DNA of 64,000 bases from the NCBI GenBank assembly GCA_964019055.1, contig OZ025220.1, positions 3,565,978 through 3,629,977 on the forward strand, in the 5' to 3' direction. The DNA is from Anthopleura xanthogrammica. Its lineage: Eukaryota > Cnidaria > Anthozoa > Actiniaria > Actiniidae. Below, one piece after another: positions 49,846-62,788 of the stretch. Numbering within the stretch: the stretch's first letter is position 1; every line of letters starts with the position of its first letter. Both the position numbers and the translations under genes were made by a program. Under the pieces are notes generated by a model, which had not been told where the DNA came from, ran no database searches, and saw only the letters and a program-made list of their open reading frames with translations.

Positions 49846-49963
49846 AATAAAAGTCAACCCTACGCTCTCGTTAATCTAGATAAACAGATCATTCGTAGCA
49901 TCAACAGATCGCAGCAAATACGTAAAAATGCCTGTAAACCCGACTACTCTGTGATCTAATAAA
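49846..49963 (+). terminator. Polyadenylation signals of the FReD gene
   Basis: AATAAA at 49846–49851, 17 bp after the stop, and again at 49958–49963. Position and sequence fit; no transcript evidence. Confidence 0.5.
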
Positions 49964-50125
49964 AGATATGAATGTATGTATATGTATAAGAAATGTATAT
50001 TTACGTAGACTCTTGGAAAAAGGACTTTTTAAAAATCAAAATGTGACTAGGAAAAAGGCTACTAACTAAGTATGGCTTTGGCAAGTGGCAAACCAACACC
50101 TGTGGCCCTCGCTCTATGATATGAT

Positions 50126-50165
50126 AATGAATGCGGGGATCGAACCCGAGACCACATCTACAAAA
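50126..50165 (-). repeat. tRNA-like B-box fragment
   Basis: Minus strand CTCGGGTTCGATCCCCGCATT fits a tRNA T-arm/B box. No full cloverleaf was found. The matching place in the other arm (near 46100) keeps GATGTGGTCTCCCCGCATTC, with the T-loop part missing, so it is a SINE or tRNA relic. Confidence 0.4.
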
Positions 50166-50409
50166 CCAGCAGAAAAAGACACCAAAAACGATTATACTAT
50201 CCTCAAACCCTTAAATAAACGCTGAAAAAATAAGCTCTTATGAGAAAATCACTAAATATATAAATATATAGAGAGTTACCGGACTGAATTAATATTCAGT
50301 TGCACTGACGAAGACCTAAGCTTAAGCCAACTTATTTGCAAGTAATTAGTTCCAACTTCTTTATGTGTTGTGATCAAGTTTAAAATCCTCAAAAATTAGT
50401 TCACCAATA

Positions 50410-51434
50410 CAGTATGTTGCCCAGTTTCGTGACACTTCAGGTTGTGAATACTATATCTTCTCTACGGAAAAAGATAATTCTATAGAATTTTGTCACACAA
50501 AGGCAAATTTATCAGGTAACATAATGATGTACATATTTTTTTCGAATCTTTTAATTTGATAAGATAAAAGGAATATTTCGACGGCCACTTAAGTGCCCAG
50601 TTTCGTGACAGCTGGGCCAGTTTCGTGACGCGCTGTAAAAATGCATTGTTTTCAAAGTAATTCACAACAAACACATAAATTCACAACAAAAACATATTTT
50701 CTTACCTTTAACTTTATTTTGTTGTGAAATTTGAAGTGTTCCTTGTTAAATTTTGAAAATGGGGGAATATGATACGACGGGAGTTGAAAATTTAATTAAT
50801 TCGCAAGATCACTTGAGAAAGAAGAGCTTGTAAATCTGTTTATTTGATTAAAAATTTCATTGTAACTGTGAATATTTGCAGAATTCATAACATGTGTGTT
50901 TTGAAACAATTTGCGACTATAGTTTTGTTTATAATTATTAATTGTCAGTGTAGTCACGTTTTTGTAATCACTGGTGTTTGCGTGTCACGAAACTGGGCAC
51001 CTAATCTTAAAACGGACTCAATATTATTCATCTAATATTCTTGCAAATATAAAACTTCCTGAACATTAAACAGTTGTAGAATGAAATTTAACTATCTAGC
51101 TTCCGTCAGTACTAATCTTAAGTTGTTTCTTTGAGAATAAGCAACTTTAATGCCTAGTTTTCGAGCGCAGGGCAATTCACTGCGCAGTGAAAATCAAAGA
51201 TTTTCGTCGAGACAACTCCACTCACCTGACAAAAATGGCTTCTCCTTGACAAACACGTTCTTTAAAAAGATCGCCAAAACATGCATTCCGAAGTTGAATG
51301 TTCGGCTTTCTTTCGGTTCTCTTTGTTTTCCGAAATATTAAATAACCGTCGCTAAAAACGAGTTTCATTTGAAAGTGTCACGAAAATGGTACTGTCACGA
51401 AACTGGTACTGTCACGAAACTGGGCAACATACTG
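50410..51434. mobile_element. 1.03-kb TA-flanked TIR element with repeated CCCAGTTTCGTGAC motifs
   Basis: Ends CAGTATGTTGCCCAGTTTCG and its inverse CGAAACTGGGCAACATACTG, flanked by TA on both sides, as in the Tc1/mariner group. The interior carries several more copies of the CCAGTTTCGTGAC motif, in both orientations, for example near 50596, 50613, 50985 and 51376–51420. No transposase was found. Absent from the other arm. The phrase GGGCAACACACTGTA near 26226 may mark the end of a relative. Confidence 0.78.
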
Positions 51435-53343
51435 TACACTATAATACACTGATATACCCTGTATTTACAAATCTTTCAGTATCCGATATATATTTTTGAG
51501 CAAATAAAAATAGTTTCTGATTTTCTGCTTTCGTTAGAAAGAATGAGCTATTTAAAAAAAGAATTTCCTTCACAATAGATATATCAATGAAAAAATTAAA
51601 AATATATAATATGTATGAGTTCTAAATGAAACCATCATGTTTATCTTCTAAAGAAAAAAAAAAAAAGCAAGAACTCAAAAATAAGTAACAAAGCGATTTC
51701 CGTTTTCTATAGTTTTCTTTGCGTTCTCTTTACTTTGAAAAAAGAACCGTAATGAAACAAATAGCTATAAAATGAATAGCGAAAACAATTATAACATATT
51801 CATAATACGAGACAGTTGATGTCTGTTCCTAAATCGTAATTTTCTTTCTTTTACTATCACATTTCATAAAACTGAACTCTACTTTGAATTCGTTTCTTCA
51901 TTATTCTAATTTTTTAAAATAGTGAGTTCTTTAGAAAGTGATTTTTCATCGTTACTTAGTGATTTTTTTAAATGACTTAAAAGTTCCTTTTAAAAATCCA
52001 AAGAAAGAAAATGTATGCGATGATCTTGTCCAAATAAAGTATGTTTAATTCAGTCATAAAATGGTGACATTTTAAAAAATGAATCTTAATTTGTTATTCA
52101 TTAGGAATTGTCTGGAACAACGGGAAGTTTGTTAACAATAGACGCCGATTCATGTTTCTACACGTTTTGTTTGTCCTAAGACGTTGGGTATTTCAGACAA
52201 TGTCAAAGTCAACTAAAATTAATGTCGGTTTGGCAATTTCACTATATTTCAGCTTGTTTACATGGACAAATATAATATAATTTATTGTGATTTAATTTGT
52301 TTTGCTGCTATCTTGATCCCGCTGGCGATTATAATCCTTAGCGTTTTGGTGTGAACGTCATAAGGAAATATGACAAAATTAGGAAAAAACAATTCAAAAA
52401 ATACTATGTTTTAGATCGCGTTGTGATTGATCATAATCCAAAGTTTCAGTTCGATCCGATGTAATCCGAATGAGTTCCAATTTTTTCCAATTTTTTTTGA
52501 AAACTACGTTTATTAAGCTTTCAGAAAAAGTATACTGTTACATAATAATATTGAAAATGCAGCGCAAAATTTGGCTCGCGCGTAAAGTAATCTCGAAGGC
52601 CTCGAACGTAATTTTTCCGAGAAAAATTTGCTTGAAGAAATACATAATAACTTCTAATACATTTACTTAGCAACAAAAACATATAAAGCTTATGAGCTAT
52701 TTTTGCGTCGTCTCTACAGAATATGAAAAACTGTGGAAGGGTTATAGGCACTTTAAAGTTTTCTAAAAATATACTTTTAAAATAAATGTGAATAAAATGA
52801 CGATTTCTGTCATATATGAAGGCTCCAATGCATTTACATTTTACCAACGAAACTCAGAAAGCCCAGGATTCCTAAAAATGTTTCAATTACGAGTGATGAG
52901 TGGTTTGCCATGGATAAAGGAACTTGATGATTACCAGATCGATTATTGTCAGGTATTTTAGACAAACTGTTAATGACTAGCGGCTCCTAGCTTGGACCGC
53001 GTGAGTGCACGTGTTGAATACACGAAGTGAATAATAAGCAAAGGTAACCACCGTGTAAAAAGACATAACTGTGCAGGCGTTTCGCCTGTAGTCCGACAAA
53101 GTACTATAACTTCTGAAACGTCTGTACAGTAATAATGTTTTTTACACGGTGTTTCCTTCTTATCCTTTGTGTATACTGTTGATCTCACTGACGTCAGTTC
53201 GTTCAGAGAAAGAACTCCCATCCTGGAACTATTCTGTGGTATTCAAGAGTGACCAGACGATCATTACTTGCCATTGATATGTACTCTTGGCGGTCAGGTT
53301 TTTCATTTGAAGAAATCCGTTCTTGCTGACCATTCTGCGGTAT
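51435..53343. other. Spacer downstream of gene B
   Basis: Reverse-complement counterpart of the gene A–FReD spacer (43.04–45.5 kb). No gene seen. It includes decayed remnants of extra C-terminal repeat units of the tail just after the stop of gene B. Confidence 0.6.
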
Positions 53344-53849
53344 TCAAAATGAAGAGTGCCAGGAAGATTCCGTAGCACCAAGATCATAACCAGCCATTGA
53401 TAAGTTCTCTTGTTCTTGATTTTCGGGCTGATTGATTGGAAATTGCCAAGAGCGTTCTACAGGTTCACCTGCTACATTTTGTACATTTTGCTCTGGATAT
53501 GGTGAAGCGTTTGCGGCAGAGCAAGGATCATCGCTGTTTGACGATAAGCTTATAGGATATTCGTCTATGTCTTTTTGAAGCCTGTTCGTAGGAGAAGGTA
53601 ATGGCGGACCAGTAAGGAGTGATGCATTTGCTTCATTATTTTGATTTACGTTCTCGTAATATGGAGTCTCCTGATCGTCAAGAGAAAGAGAAGAGGCTTT
53701 GATATTGAATGATGGTGACGATGGAGAATAAAGAGCTATTTCAGAGTATGCTCTGTCTAATTTATCAGCTGATTCTTGTACAGGCTTCGGAAGAGTAGGA
53801 GTAGGAGGAAGTGGAAGTGGACGCACATGCCTTGGGTTTTTATATATTC
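53344..53849 (-). CDS. Gene B last exon (tail, shortened)
   Basis: Acceptor ATATACAG. It keeps [14 protein letters not shown] (SH3-type) and YENV (YxN) but not the two YxxM sites of A. The first is ENLSMAGYD (Leu codon at 53401–53403), and a TGA at 53344–53346 cuts the protein before the second. The same frame continues after the stop as IPQNGQQE…RQEYISMAS, with YISM at 53272–53283. Confidence 0.92.
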
Positions 53850-56800
53850 CTGTATATGAAAAAATCAAATAGGAATAAAGAAATTATTACCAACAAAAAT
53901 CAGAAAAAAATTTAGTCAAACATTTTCTGCTCAAATTGAAAAATAAGAAAGCAATCCCTGTAAAGCCAAAAATGTTGTAAACGCCAGGTTTCTTCTTTTG
54001 TAAGGTACTTTAACATGTGTTGAAATAGTAAAAAAATGAAGACATTAAAATTTGATCGTCGTCCCACTTTAACAGTTCTTTCCTTTGTTGTTATTTCATA
54101 CAAATTCATAACCTTCCTACATATATATCCTATTTCTGTCTTTGTACAATCACTCTGATGATGACCGGAGACTCTGTCGAAAGGTAACATGTCAGTAAAG
54201 TTGAAACACCTGACAAATGTCTACATGACATGTTAAAACTCATGACAACAATTCTATCCATGACCCCCCTTGTACTCCAAAAATATACACCTGACCTCCC
54301 CTCAAATCCCCCACCCCCTTATAAGTAATGACCGGTCCCTTACCTTCCGAAGGAGGCTCAGAATAAATTTCCTCATATGGGTCCTCGTCTTTGTATGCAG
54401 ATGCGTAGGTGTGATCCTGAAACACCTCATCTGAGACAAGCTGGCGGAGTTCTTCAAACGTTTTATGACGTTCCTTGGGAATCACATGACTAAGGATTAC
54501 TGACTGAGTGACATTCACGTCAATGTTGTCAGCCTCGCTTTGGTGCTTGCTTAACCAGTGAGACAGCAAGCAAGATTCGAAAGGTTTGCTGTACGATTAG
54601 AAATGAATTGAACATAATTAACACGTACTGACTGGGACAGAGAGAAACAGTGTGTTTTCCGAGGTTCCAGTCAATAAGTGTTTTGTTATATACCAACTGT
54701 CAAAGAACACAAAAAAATATTCGGTCTTTTTAATTATTTCACTTTAAAAACTTAGAAAAAGTTAGGTTAAATAACACTTGTTGCCCGCTTTGCTTGGGAA
54801 ACATCGAAACTTGTTCACGTTCACGTGATACCTTCTCGCCCATTCAGAGTACGAGAGAAATGGACTTTGACACTTGGTATATAACGATAATAATTAGAAC
54901 ATCAGGATATTGTCATGGAAATTGAAAGAAACTGATAGATAATTTACCCTGAGGTTAAGGCATCCTCGATGAGAACGAATTGCGGTCTTTCAGAAGGCCT
55001 ATGCAGCAAACACTGTTTTACAACAATGTGAACCCATATTGGCATACATTGTGATCTTGCTGGAAGTTCGTTAGCTTGTAGACGGGCCAGAACCTAAAAA
55101 CAAATCCGATACTAAGGCCTGGTTCAAACGTCGAAGTTTTCATAAGCAAAACCTAATACCATTAAGATCGACAAAAGATCGAGAAATTCCTACTATTGAT
55201 TCAGACGTCGAACCTCTGTCGTAGCTAATTCTGTCGATCTAATTAGATCAAATTGCAGCCATGCATTTAAGAATAAAAGACATCAAATAGTTAATGATAT
55301 TGTATGCAATAGGATCGATTCATGAGAAATTCATCGTTTGAACCAAAGTCGATCTAAAGTCGTATTTTTCGACGTCTACGGCTTTCTTGAAATTTAACGT
55401 ACTAACAGTCCCTTTCACGGTTCCCTGTGTCATCTTGAAAGCTAGCCGTGCCTCTTAATCGAAGCGAGACGAACGGTGAGCTTGCATTGATAGAGACCTT
55501 ATCTTTTTTTAACACCTTGGACAATTACTCACATGTCTCTATCATTGCAAGATCACCGTTCGTCTCGCTTCGATGCAGAGGCATGGCTACCTTCCAAGAT
55601 GGCGATGGTAACTGTGAAGGGGACTATTGAATGAGACTATTCTTGTAAAACAAAGGAGTCACTCCCGCTCCCACAATAATTATTGAATGGGGCTATTGTT
55701 ATGCATATTACAGTTTTCAGCTATCGAACATAGATTTGTCTGTATGTAAACACTTTAAGAGTCATTGTCAGAGAAAACCGGGCAGAAACCGGAGAAAGTG
55801 ACGGATCGAGGTCGGCCGATTTCCACCAAATTTTCAGTAATGAAAGACTATCCGATTAGATGATGAACCGTGGTGTTGAAAGTTTCATTGAGTTTTTTCC
55901 TTTGGAGATAGACGACCCCCCTCGGTTTTCGATCGTGATCGGCCTTTGAGCCAACAAAATTTAAGGCCTAACTTCATCCCTTCAAAACCCAATATCGCTT
56001 TGTTTCTTCGAGTTTTAACATATATTTGGAAAATTTATTCTATGAACAAGAAGTCTTGAGGTTTTGAGTCAAATGAGATGAGTTTTGAAATTTTGACCCG
56101 GACTTGAAGTTTGCATACGAAGACTCCTCAATTCACGATCTCAAAATTCATCAACTTTCGAATTCACGGAATTCAACAAATCTTAGTTATTTTTTAAATG
56201 AAGGACATTTTTTAAAAGCTCTATGTCTGGGCTTCAAGAAACTGCAAAAATCTTTTTGGGTTATTAAATCAATCGAACGCAAGCAGCTTTCAAAGTTAGC
56301 AAAAATTGCATTCTGAATTTGCATAATTGCCTTGAGTGTTTACTTCCGGTCGACTCAAGATTGCGATACTGATCCCCGGCTTCGCCTTTAATACGCTTAG
56401 AGAATCAATTATTGCACAAAGATCATCTTCGATTCGCTTTTCCCTTAATATCAATTTAAGATTATTGATTATTTTTTACCGAACTGTTATACAGTTTGTT
56501 TATTCGATCATTACCAGTATCCGTCATAAAAATGTTCTGTCGCTTTTTCATCGGAAAGATAAATTATTTGCGTATCCATAAGTAAAAACAAGTCATTTTT
56601 CGATTACGACAGGAATTGATTTCCTTAATTCTGGAGTAATTTTTAGGTTTTTCTCGAATTCCCTAGGAATTAGTACCCTGATCACGATTTCCCGAAAAAA
56701 GAAAAAACATCGCTACACTGATAAAAGAGAAGATCCTTTAAAAAATAAACACAGCACCTGTACTTTAAATCATAGTGTTATTTAAACAAAATTCTACACC

Positions 56801-59800
56801 GGCTTGTATTACGCCGGCACAGTTAGAAGTTAAACATTTGGGGCCAAAAGAATTAATATTGTATCCGATTTAAAAATTGCTAGATAGCGCCAAACTATCC
56901 AAGACTGATGACCCAATTCAAGACAATTTTTAACACCGTTGAAATCGTCTATTACCTACCCTATCTAAGTACAAAATCCCCCCCCCCCCCTTCCTCAACC
57001 TTAAAAAAGGATACCTGTCCAGCGGGACATCCCCGTACAAGTAAATAAAAAGGTGACTTGTATAGCGCTTTCTAAACACACGCGCGCAATGAAAATTTTC
57101 GAATGAAGTGGTCTTTATCCCCGTCTACCAATTTTCATGCAAGGAGAAAAGAGGGGCAATATATTAATTCAATGATTGATTTAAATAAGTCTGTACTTTT
57201 GTATCCAGGTATAGGGGAGGGGCTGAAACAAATGTGTAACACGAAAAGGGGAAGAAAGAAGCATCGCATACCTAATTTTGCTTCTGTCACCTCTCCCCTC
57301 CAAGCAATAACCGTTTTTTTAAAGGGAGAAGACTTACTAGATGAAATTTCATGTCCTGGGAACATGCAAATAAACAAATAAAGGGACAACAGCAGAATTA
57401 ATAGAGAAATACGAGACAATTTGCATTGTGCAACGGAACAAGCTGCTCACTAGATTGTCTAGCCATTTATAGGGCTTATGGATCCGGGCTTATCAGGAAT
57501 TAGCGGGGATTTTAAATTAAGCATTGAAAATGATGTGACCCTTTCTAGCAATGGGAATGAAGTTTCCTGACCCTATCCTTGCGATTGTCCTAAAATACCA
57601 TAAACCATACCATTAATACCTCCAATACAAAATTGAAATAAGACCTGTTGTGTTCTTGTTAGAGACAGCATTATCTTTATATAATTCATGTTATCTTTTA
57701 GATATGATTTTTTAGGTGATTTTGGGGGTGGAGGGTGGGTGGGTGACTAACTTAACGGCCGCTGAAGGTAATGGGAGCGGGTAGGAGGGTGCAATTTTGA
57801 TATTGAAACTGCCTCGGAAATGCGATTTCCAGTGTTCTGGGAGGCATCTGCATGAGCATAAATTTATGTGACTTTCCCTTTTTCAGTGGCGGTTTTTTTT
57901 TCTTCTTAAAATGTTATGACCTATTTATTATTTATTGCAAGCAATGACTGTTACCCAAATAATCATTAAGTCGAAATTGTCATGGAAAAGTGGTAGTCCA
58001 TTTGCAAACATTTTACAATTTAGTTTAAATTACCATATTCCGTTTTTCAAAAACGGAAACGAAATAAATAAAATAAATATATATGGAGAGAAAAAAAATG
58101 GCTAGAAAAAGAAGGTAAAGTGTATTTGTAGGAGAATAACCATTTCAGCGTATTTGTTTTCACTCTCCCCAGCAATCCATGAAAGCTCCTCCAAGGTGAG
58201 TGAGAGGACGGGGGTAGGAGAGGGGGATCATCTAGATATCTTATTTGTTTGTTTGTTTGCTTGTTTACTTCTTTGTTTGTTCGTATTTGTGTTTCAAATT
58301 GATACTTATGAAAAAGCGACAAAACATTTTTATGACGGATACTGGTAATGATCGAATAAACAAACTGTATAACAGTTCGGTAAAAATAATCAATAATCTT
58401 AAATTGATATTAAGGGAAAAGCGAATCGAAGATGATCTTTGTGCAATAATTGATGCCCTTTTGCTTCTTTTCCACATTTTCTCCGCATTTTCCACTTTTC
58501 AATTGTGTTTGATAAAGTCTAGAGACTAGGAACCCTTGAGTTTAAAGTTATGTAAATTAGCTTTAGATAAACTGCCTTCGTAATACTCGCAGAGTCGTAT
58601 TATTTGGAATTTCTTTGTTAGACAATTTTAATTTTCACAAAATACGGTAGTTCTATTTGAAATCTTGCTTGAAAACAAACTCTAAGCGTATTAAAGGCGA
58701 AGCTGGGGATCAGTATCGCAATCTTGAGTCGACCGGAAGTAAACACTCAAGGCAATTATGCAAATTCAGAATGCAATTTTTGCTAACTTTGAAAGCTGCT
58801 TGCGTTCGATTGATTTAATAACCCAAAAAGATTTTTGCAGTTTCTTGAAGCCCAGACATAGAGCTTTTAAAAAATGTCCTTCATTTAAAAAATAACTAAG
58901 ATTTGTTGAATTCCGTGAATTCGAAAGTTGATGAATTTTGAGATCGTGAATTGAGGAGTCTTCGTATGCAAACTTCAAGTCCGGGTCAAAATTTCAAAAC
59001 TCATCTCATTTGACTCAAAACCTCAAGACTTCTTGTTCATAGAATAAATTTTCCAAATATATGTTAAAACTCGAAGAAACAAAGCGATATTGGGTTTTGA
59101 AGGGATGAAGTTAGGCCTTAAATTTTGTTGGCTCAAAGGCCGATCACGATCGAAAACCGAGGGGGGTCGTCTATCTCCAAAGGAAAAAACTCAATGAAAC
59201 TTTCAACACCACGGTTCATCATCTAATCGGATAGTCTTTCATTGCTGAAAATTTGGTGGAAATCGGCCGACCCCGATCTTTCAACTTCTGCCCGGTTTTC
59301 TCTGACAATGACTCTTAATTTCCAATAGGTCATACTGCCCAGAGTAACCCTCGCTCTTAATGTGCTTCTATGATTTAAAAACCGTCAGCTATGTATTAAA
59401 AAAGAAAGAAACAAGATAGAAAGAAAGAAAAAAAAAAAAGAAAGAAAGAAAGACATACAGACAGACAAACAAAAAGCCAGAGAGGCAGAAACGAAGAAAA
59501 AAAAACAAAAAAAAAACAGAAAGACAGAAAGACAGAAAGACAGAAAGACAGAAAGACAGAAAGACAGAAAGACAGAAAGACAGAAAGACAGAAAGACAGA
59601 AAGACAGAAAGACAGAAAGACAGAAAGACAGAAAGACAGAAAGACAGAAAGACGGAAAAACAGAAAGACAGAAAGACAGAAAGAAAGTAAGGATGTAAGG
59701 AAGGAGGGAAGAAACGAAGAAAAAAAGAAAGGAAGAAAGGAAGAAAGGAAGAAAGGAAGAAAGGAAGAAAGGAAGAAAGGAAGAAAGGAAGAAAGGAAGA

Positions 59801-61791
59801 AAGGAAGATGTAATATAAAATAGTAGTTATAGCAGTTCTAAAGGGAAGACACGAACTGGACATCCTTAAAAAAAACAAACCTGGTTGTCTTCCATGGTAT
59901 TGAAAGGTTTGACATCGTCTGGTTCATTTTCTACTGGTGCATCAAGAGCCTCAAACAGCTCATAGCACATGCGACCAAAGGAATAAATGTCACTGCTATG
60001 CGAGTAGATACCATCTGTTATCACCTCTGGAGGGCTCCTGCCAAAAAATGACATTAAAAGGTCATTAAAATGCCATTAAAATGCCACTCAAAACCATTGT
60101 ATAACTAGTATGCATTGTATTGTATTGTATTATATTGTATTGTATTGCATTATAGTGTAGTGCAGTGTAGTGCAGTGTAGTGCAGTGTAGTGCAGTGTAG
60201 TGCAGTGTAGTGCAGTGTAGTGCAGTGTAGTGCAGTGTAGTGCAGTGTAGTGCAGTGTAGTGCAGTGTAGTGCAGTGTAGTGCAGTGTAGTGCAGTGTAG
60301 TACAGTGTAGTGCAGTGTAGTGCGGTGTAGTACAGTGTAGTGCGGTGTAGTGCGGTGCGGTATGGTGTGGTGTGGTGTGGTGTGGTGTGGTGTGGTGTGG
60401 TGTGGTGTGGTGTGTAGTGGTGTGGTGTGGCGTAGTGTAGTGTAGTGTAGTGTAGTGTATTTGCGTGGTATCTACTGTATCCATACCATCTTATAGCATC
60501 TTCTGGCATACGGCATTTAGTGTCAAACGTCTGACCAACAGCCTTTGATCGACCAAGACGTGAAACTTTTACCTATTTACAAATTATTTGATAAATGACT
60601 TAATTCTCGGCTTGATAAATATGTTATATATCATGTTTGTAAATAACAATTCATATGAACAAAATAGATAAAATATTAAGATAAAGCAGTTTTCGCATGA
60701 GTGGAACACGATACGGTAAATGGATTACTTCTACGATACGGCGGCCATCTTGAATCTGAATTGATAAAAAGAACCGTGCCAGAAATACCACGGATATATG
60801 TAGAATCTGATAAAGAAAAAAAAAATCCTGGGTTTCTCTGGCTGTATCATGCTGGTTAAGTGAGAAACACCTCATTTTTCTACGTAGTATCAGTCAATCC
60901 TTTTACTTCTTGGATCGCAAGGCATTATGGGGCGTCCAGGGGGCAAAACAAAACAAATATGTTTAATAACACACAGTTTCAATTATTTGTCTTTCTTGCA
61001 TGTCCATCTTCTTAATTCATTTTTGGTCAAATTGTCTTGTGGTGAATTGTTAATGTTAATCGACGCCATTACCGTAACAAAGCTTTGCATTTTTGCCCCC
61101 TACAGAGATGACCGTTGTATCGTTGAAATATTCCATTAGTAACTTCACTGTAGCCATACCACAACGTGTCGCAGTTGTAACTACAAGTTACTCGAAAAAA
61201 AAGAACAAAGAAAAAAAAGAAAGAAAAGAAAAGAAAAAGAAAAGAAAAAGAGAGAAAAAAAAAAAAAAAAAAGAAAAAAAAGAAAAGAAAAAAAGAAAAA
61301 AAGAAAACAAAGGAGTTACTCGAAGACGATGGAAAGTGTAATGTATTTGTAGAAACTCAAGAACAACATTCAAGATGGCCGTACACACATTTTTTCCGAG
61401 ATCGCACATAGTATGCGCGCGCATAGTTATGCATAATTACACAGGGGGACCATAACAGTAAGATTTTTCAATCTTACGGCATGTCTTACCGTTCACGTGC
61501 TATAAGTCACTACCGTATGTTATGCTCTCTACTCATACGAAAACCGCTGTATGAAGACAAAACCCTTTGAGATCAGGGTCCAATCGAATCAAACAAGGAA
61601 GTGCAAACCTTATTGTTGGGGAAAACCATAATGTATTCTGCTCTCAGATCACCGTGGATCATATAATTATCATGTAGATAACGAAGTCCCTGGGATATCT
61701 GTGTAACAAAAGTCACGAGCTGTTCTGGTTGACAATTTTTCGCTAATACTTTCTGTAACAAGTTCCCAAGTCCTGAATATTCCGTCACCTA

Positions 61792-61828
<37 letters not shown>

Positions 61829-62214
61829 GTAATAATTAATATAAGATATTAGATTTTATTTCACAATAATAATGACAATAGTAAAAAAGACACGAAAATA
61901 TTAACAGTGATTTTGAAGAATAATAAAGATACTAATGATTTATAGAATCTAAAAAAAAGAATTAATACTAAAAAATATCTATTTACATGTAATATTAAAA
62001 GGAAATATATAAATCATGAGGATATATCCTAAGACTATAACATAAATCATAGAAAATGTATAAAAATCTTATATATATGGGAAAAAAAAAACTAATATAA
62101 AAAGTTCCAGGACCTAAATTTTAGCACGAAATCTATCTAAATCAAAGTCTGTTTCTTGAATATTTGTAGTTCTCCTAATTGTTCTAGATCCTCTAAGGCA
62201 AAGTAGAGCTGATC

Positions 62215-62269
<55 letters not shown>

Positions 62270-62740
62270 TAATAATAATAATAAAAATAATAATAAAAAA
62301 TTAGCACCAGTAGTAGTGGGAAGTTTAGGTTCAGTGTCAAAGAGACTGAAGGAATATGTAACTATGTTAGGCATAAGTAGCAGGATAGCAACACTTCAGA
62401 AATCCGCAATTTTAGGAACTGCCAGAATACTTAGAAAGGTCTTGGAACTTTAGGGGAAAAAAAGGGGGGGCGGGGGCGGAATAAAAGAAAGAAAAAGAAT
62501 AAATCAAGCAGCATTGTAACAATAGGTTACATTCCTATCGCAGAAATGCAGAAGATTGCCTTCCTAAGAACTGCTCTCATCATCAGGATAACTGTTATGA
62601 TTAATTGATTTTTTTAACATCTAAAAATTTTTTTTTTAATAAATCAGTAAATACATTCTAGTTTTCCCAAGGTTCATGGATTGGACTCGGCAGCTAAGAA
62701 TTTTGTAAGCAAAACGTTAAGCAAATTGGAAATAGATAAA

Positions 62741-62788
<48 letters not shown>

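Noticed and set aside
50126..50165. tRNA gene on the minus strand
   Set aside because: Only the T-arm-like B box is present; no acceptor, D or anticodon stems could be folded.
56104..58978. Identical 70-residue frames in opposite orientation as a duplicated gene
   Set aside because: They lie in the mirrored arms of the TTAA-flanked foldback and have no recognisable protein features.
59396..59878. 160-residue Phe/Leu/Ser/Cys-rich membrane-like frame
   Set aside because: It is a translation of purine-rich microsatellites, not a membrane protein.
59519..60350. Tandem arrays as a CRISPR
   Set aside because: No unique spacers; units are 8–10 bp and contiguous in an animal-type genome.
60065..60509. 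Open frames rich in His/Thr/Tyr on the minus strand
   Set aside because: They are translations of the TGCAGTGTAG satellite and lie in a gene B intron.
61093..61341. Lysine-rich frame
   Set aside because: Translation of the AAAGA tract.
62114..62374. Leucine- or tyrosine-run frames
   Set aside because: Translations of an (AAT)n repeat.
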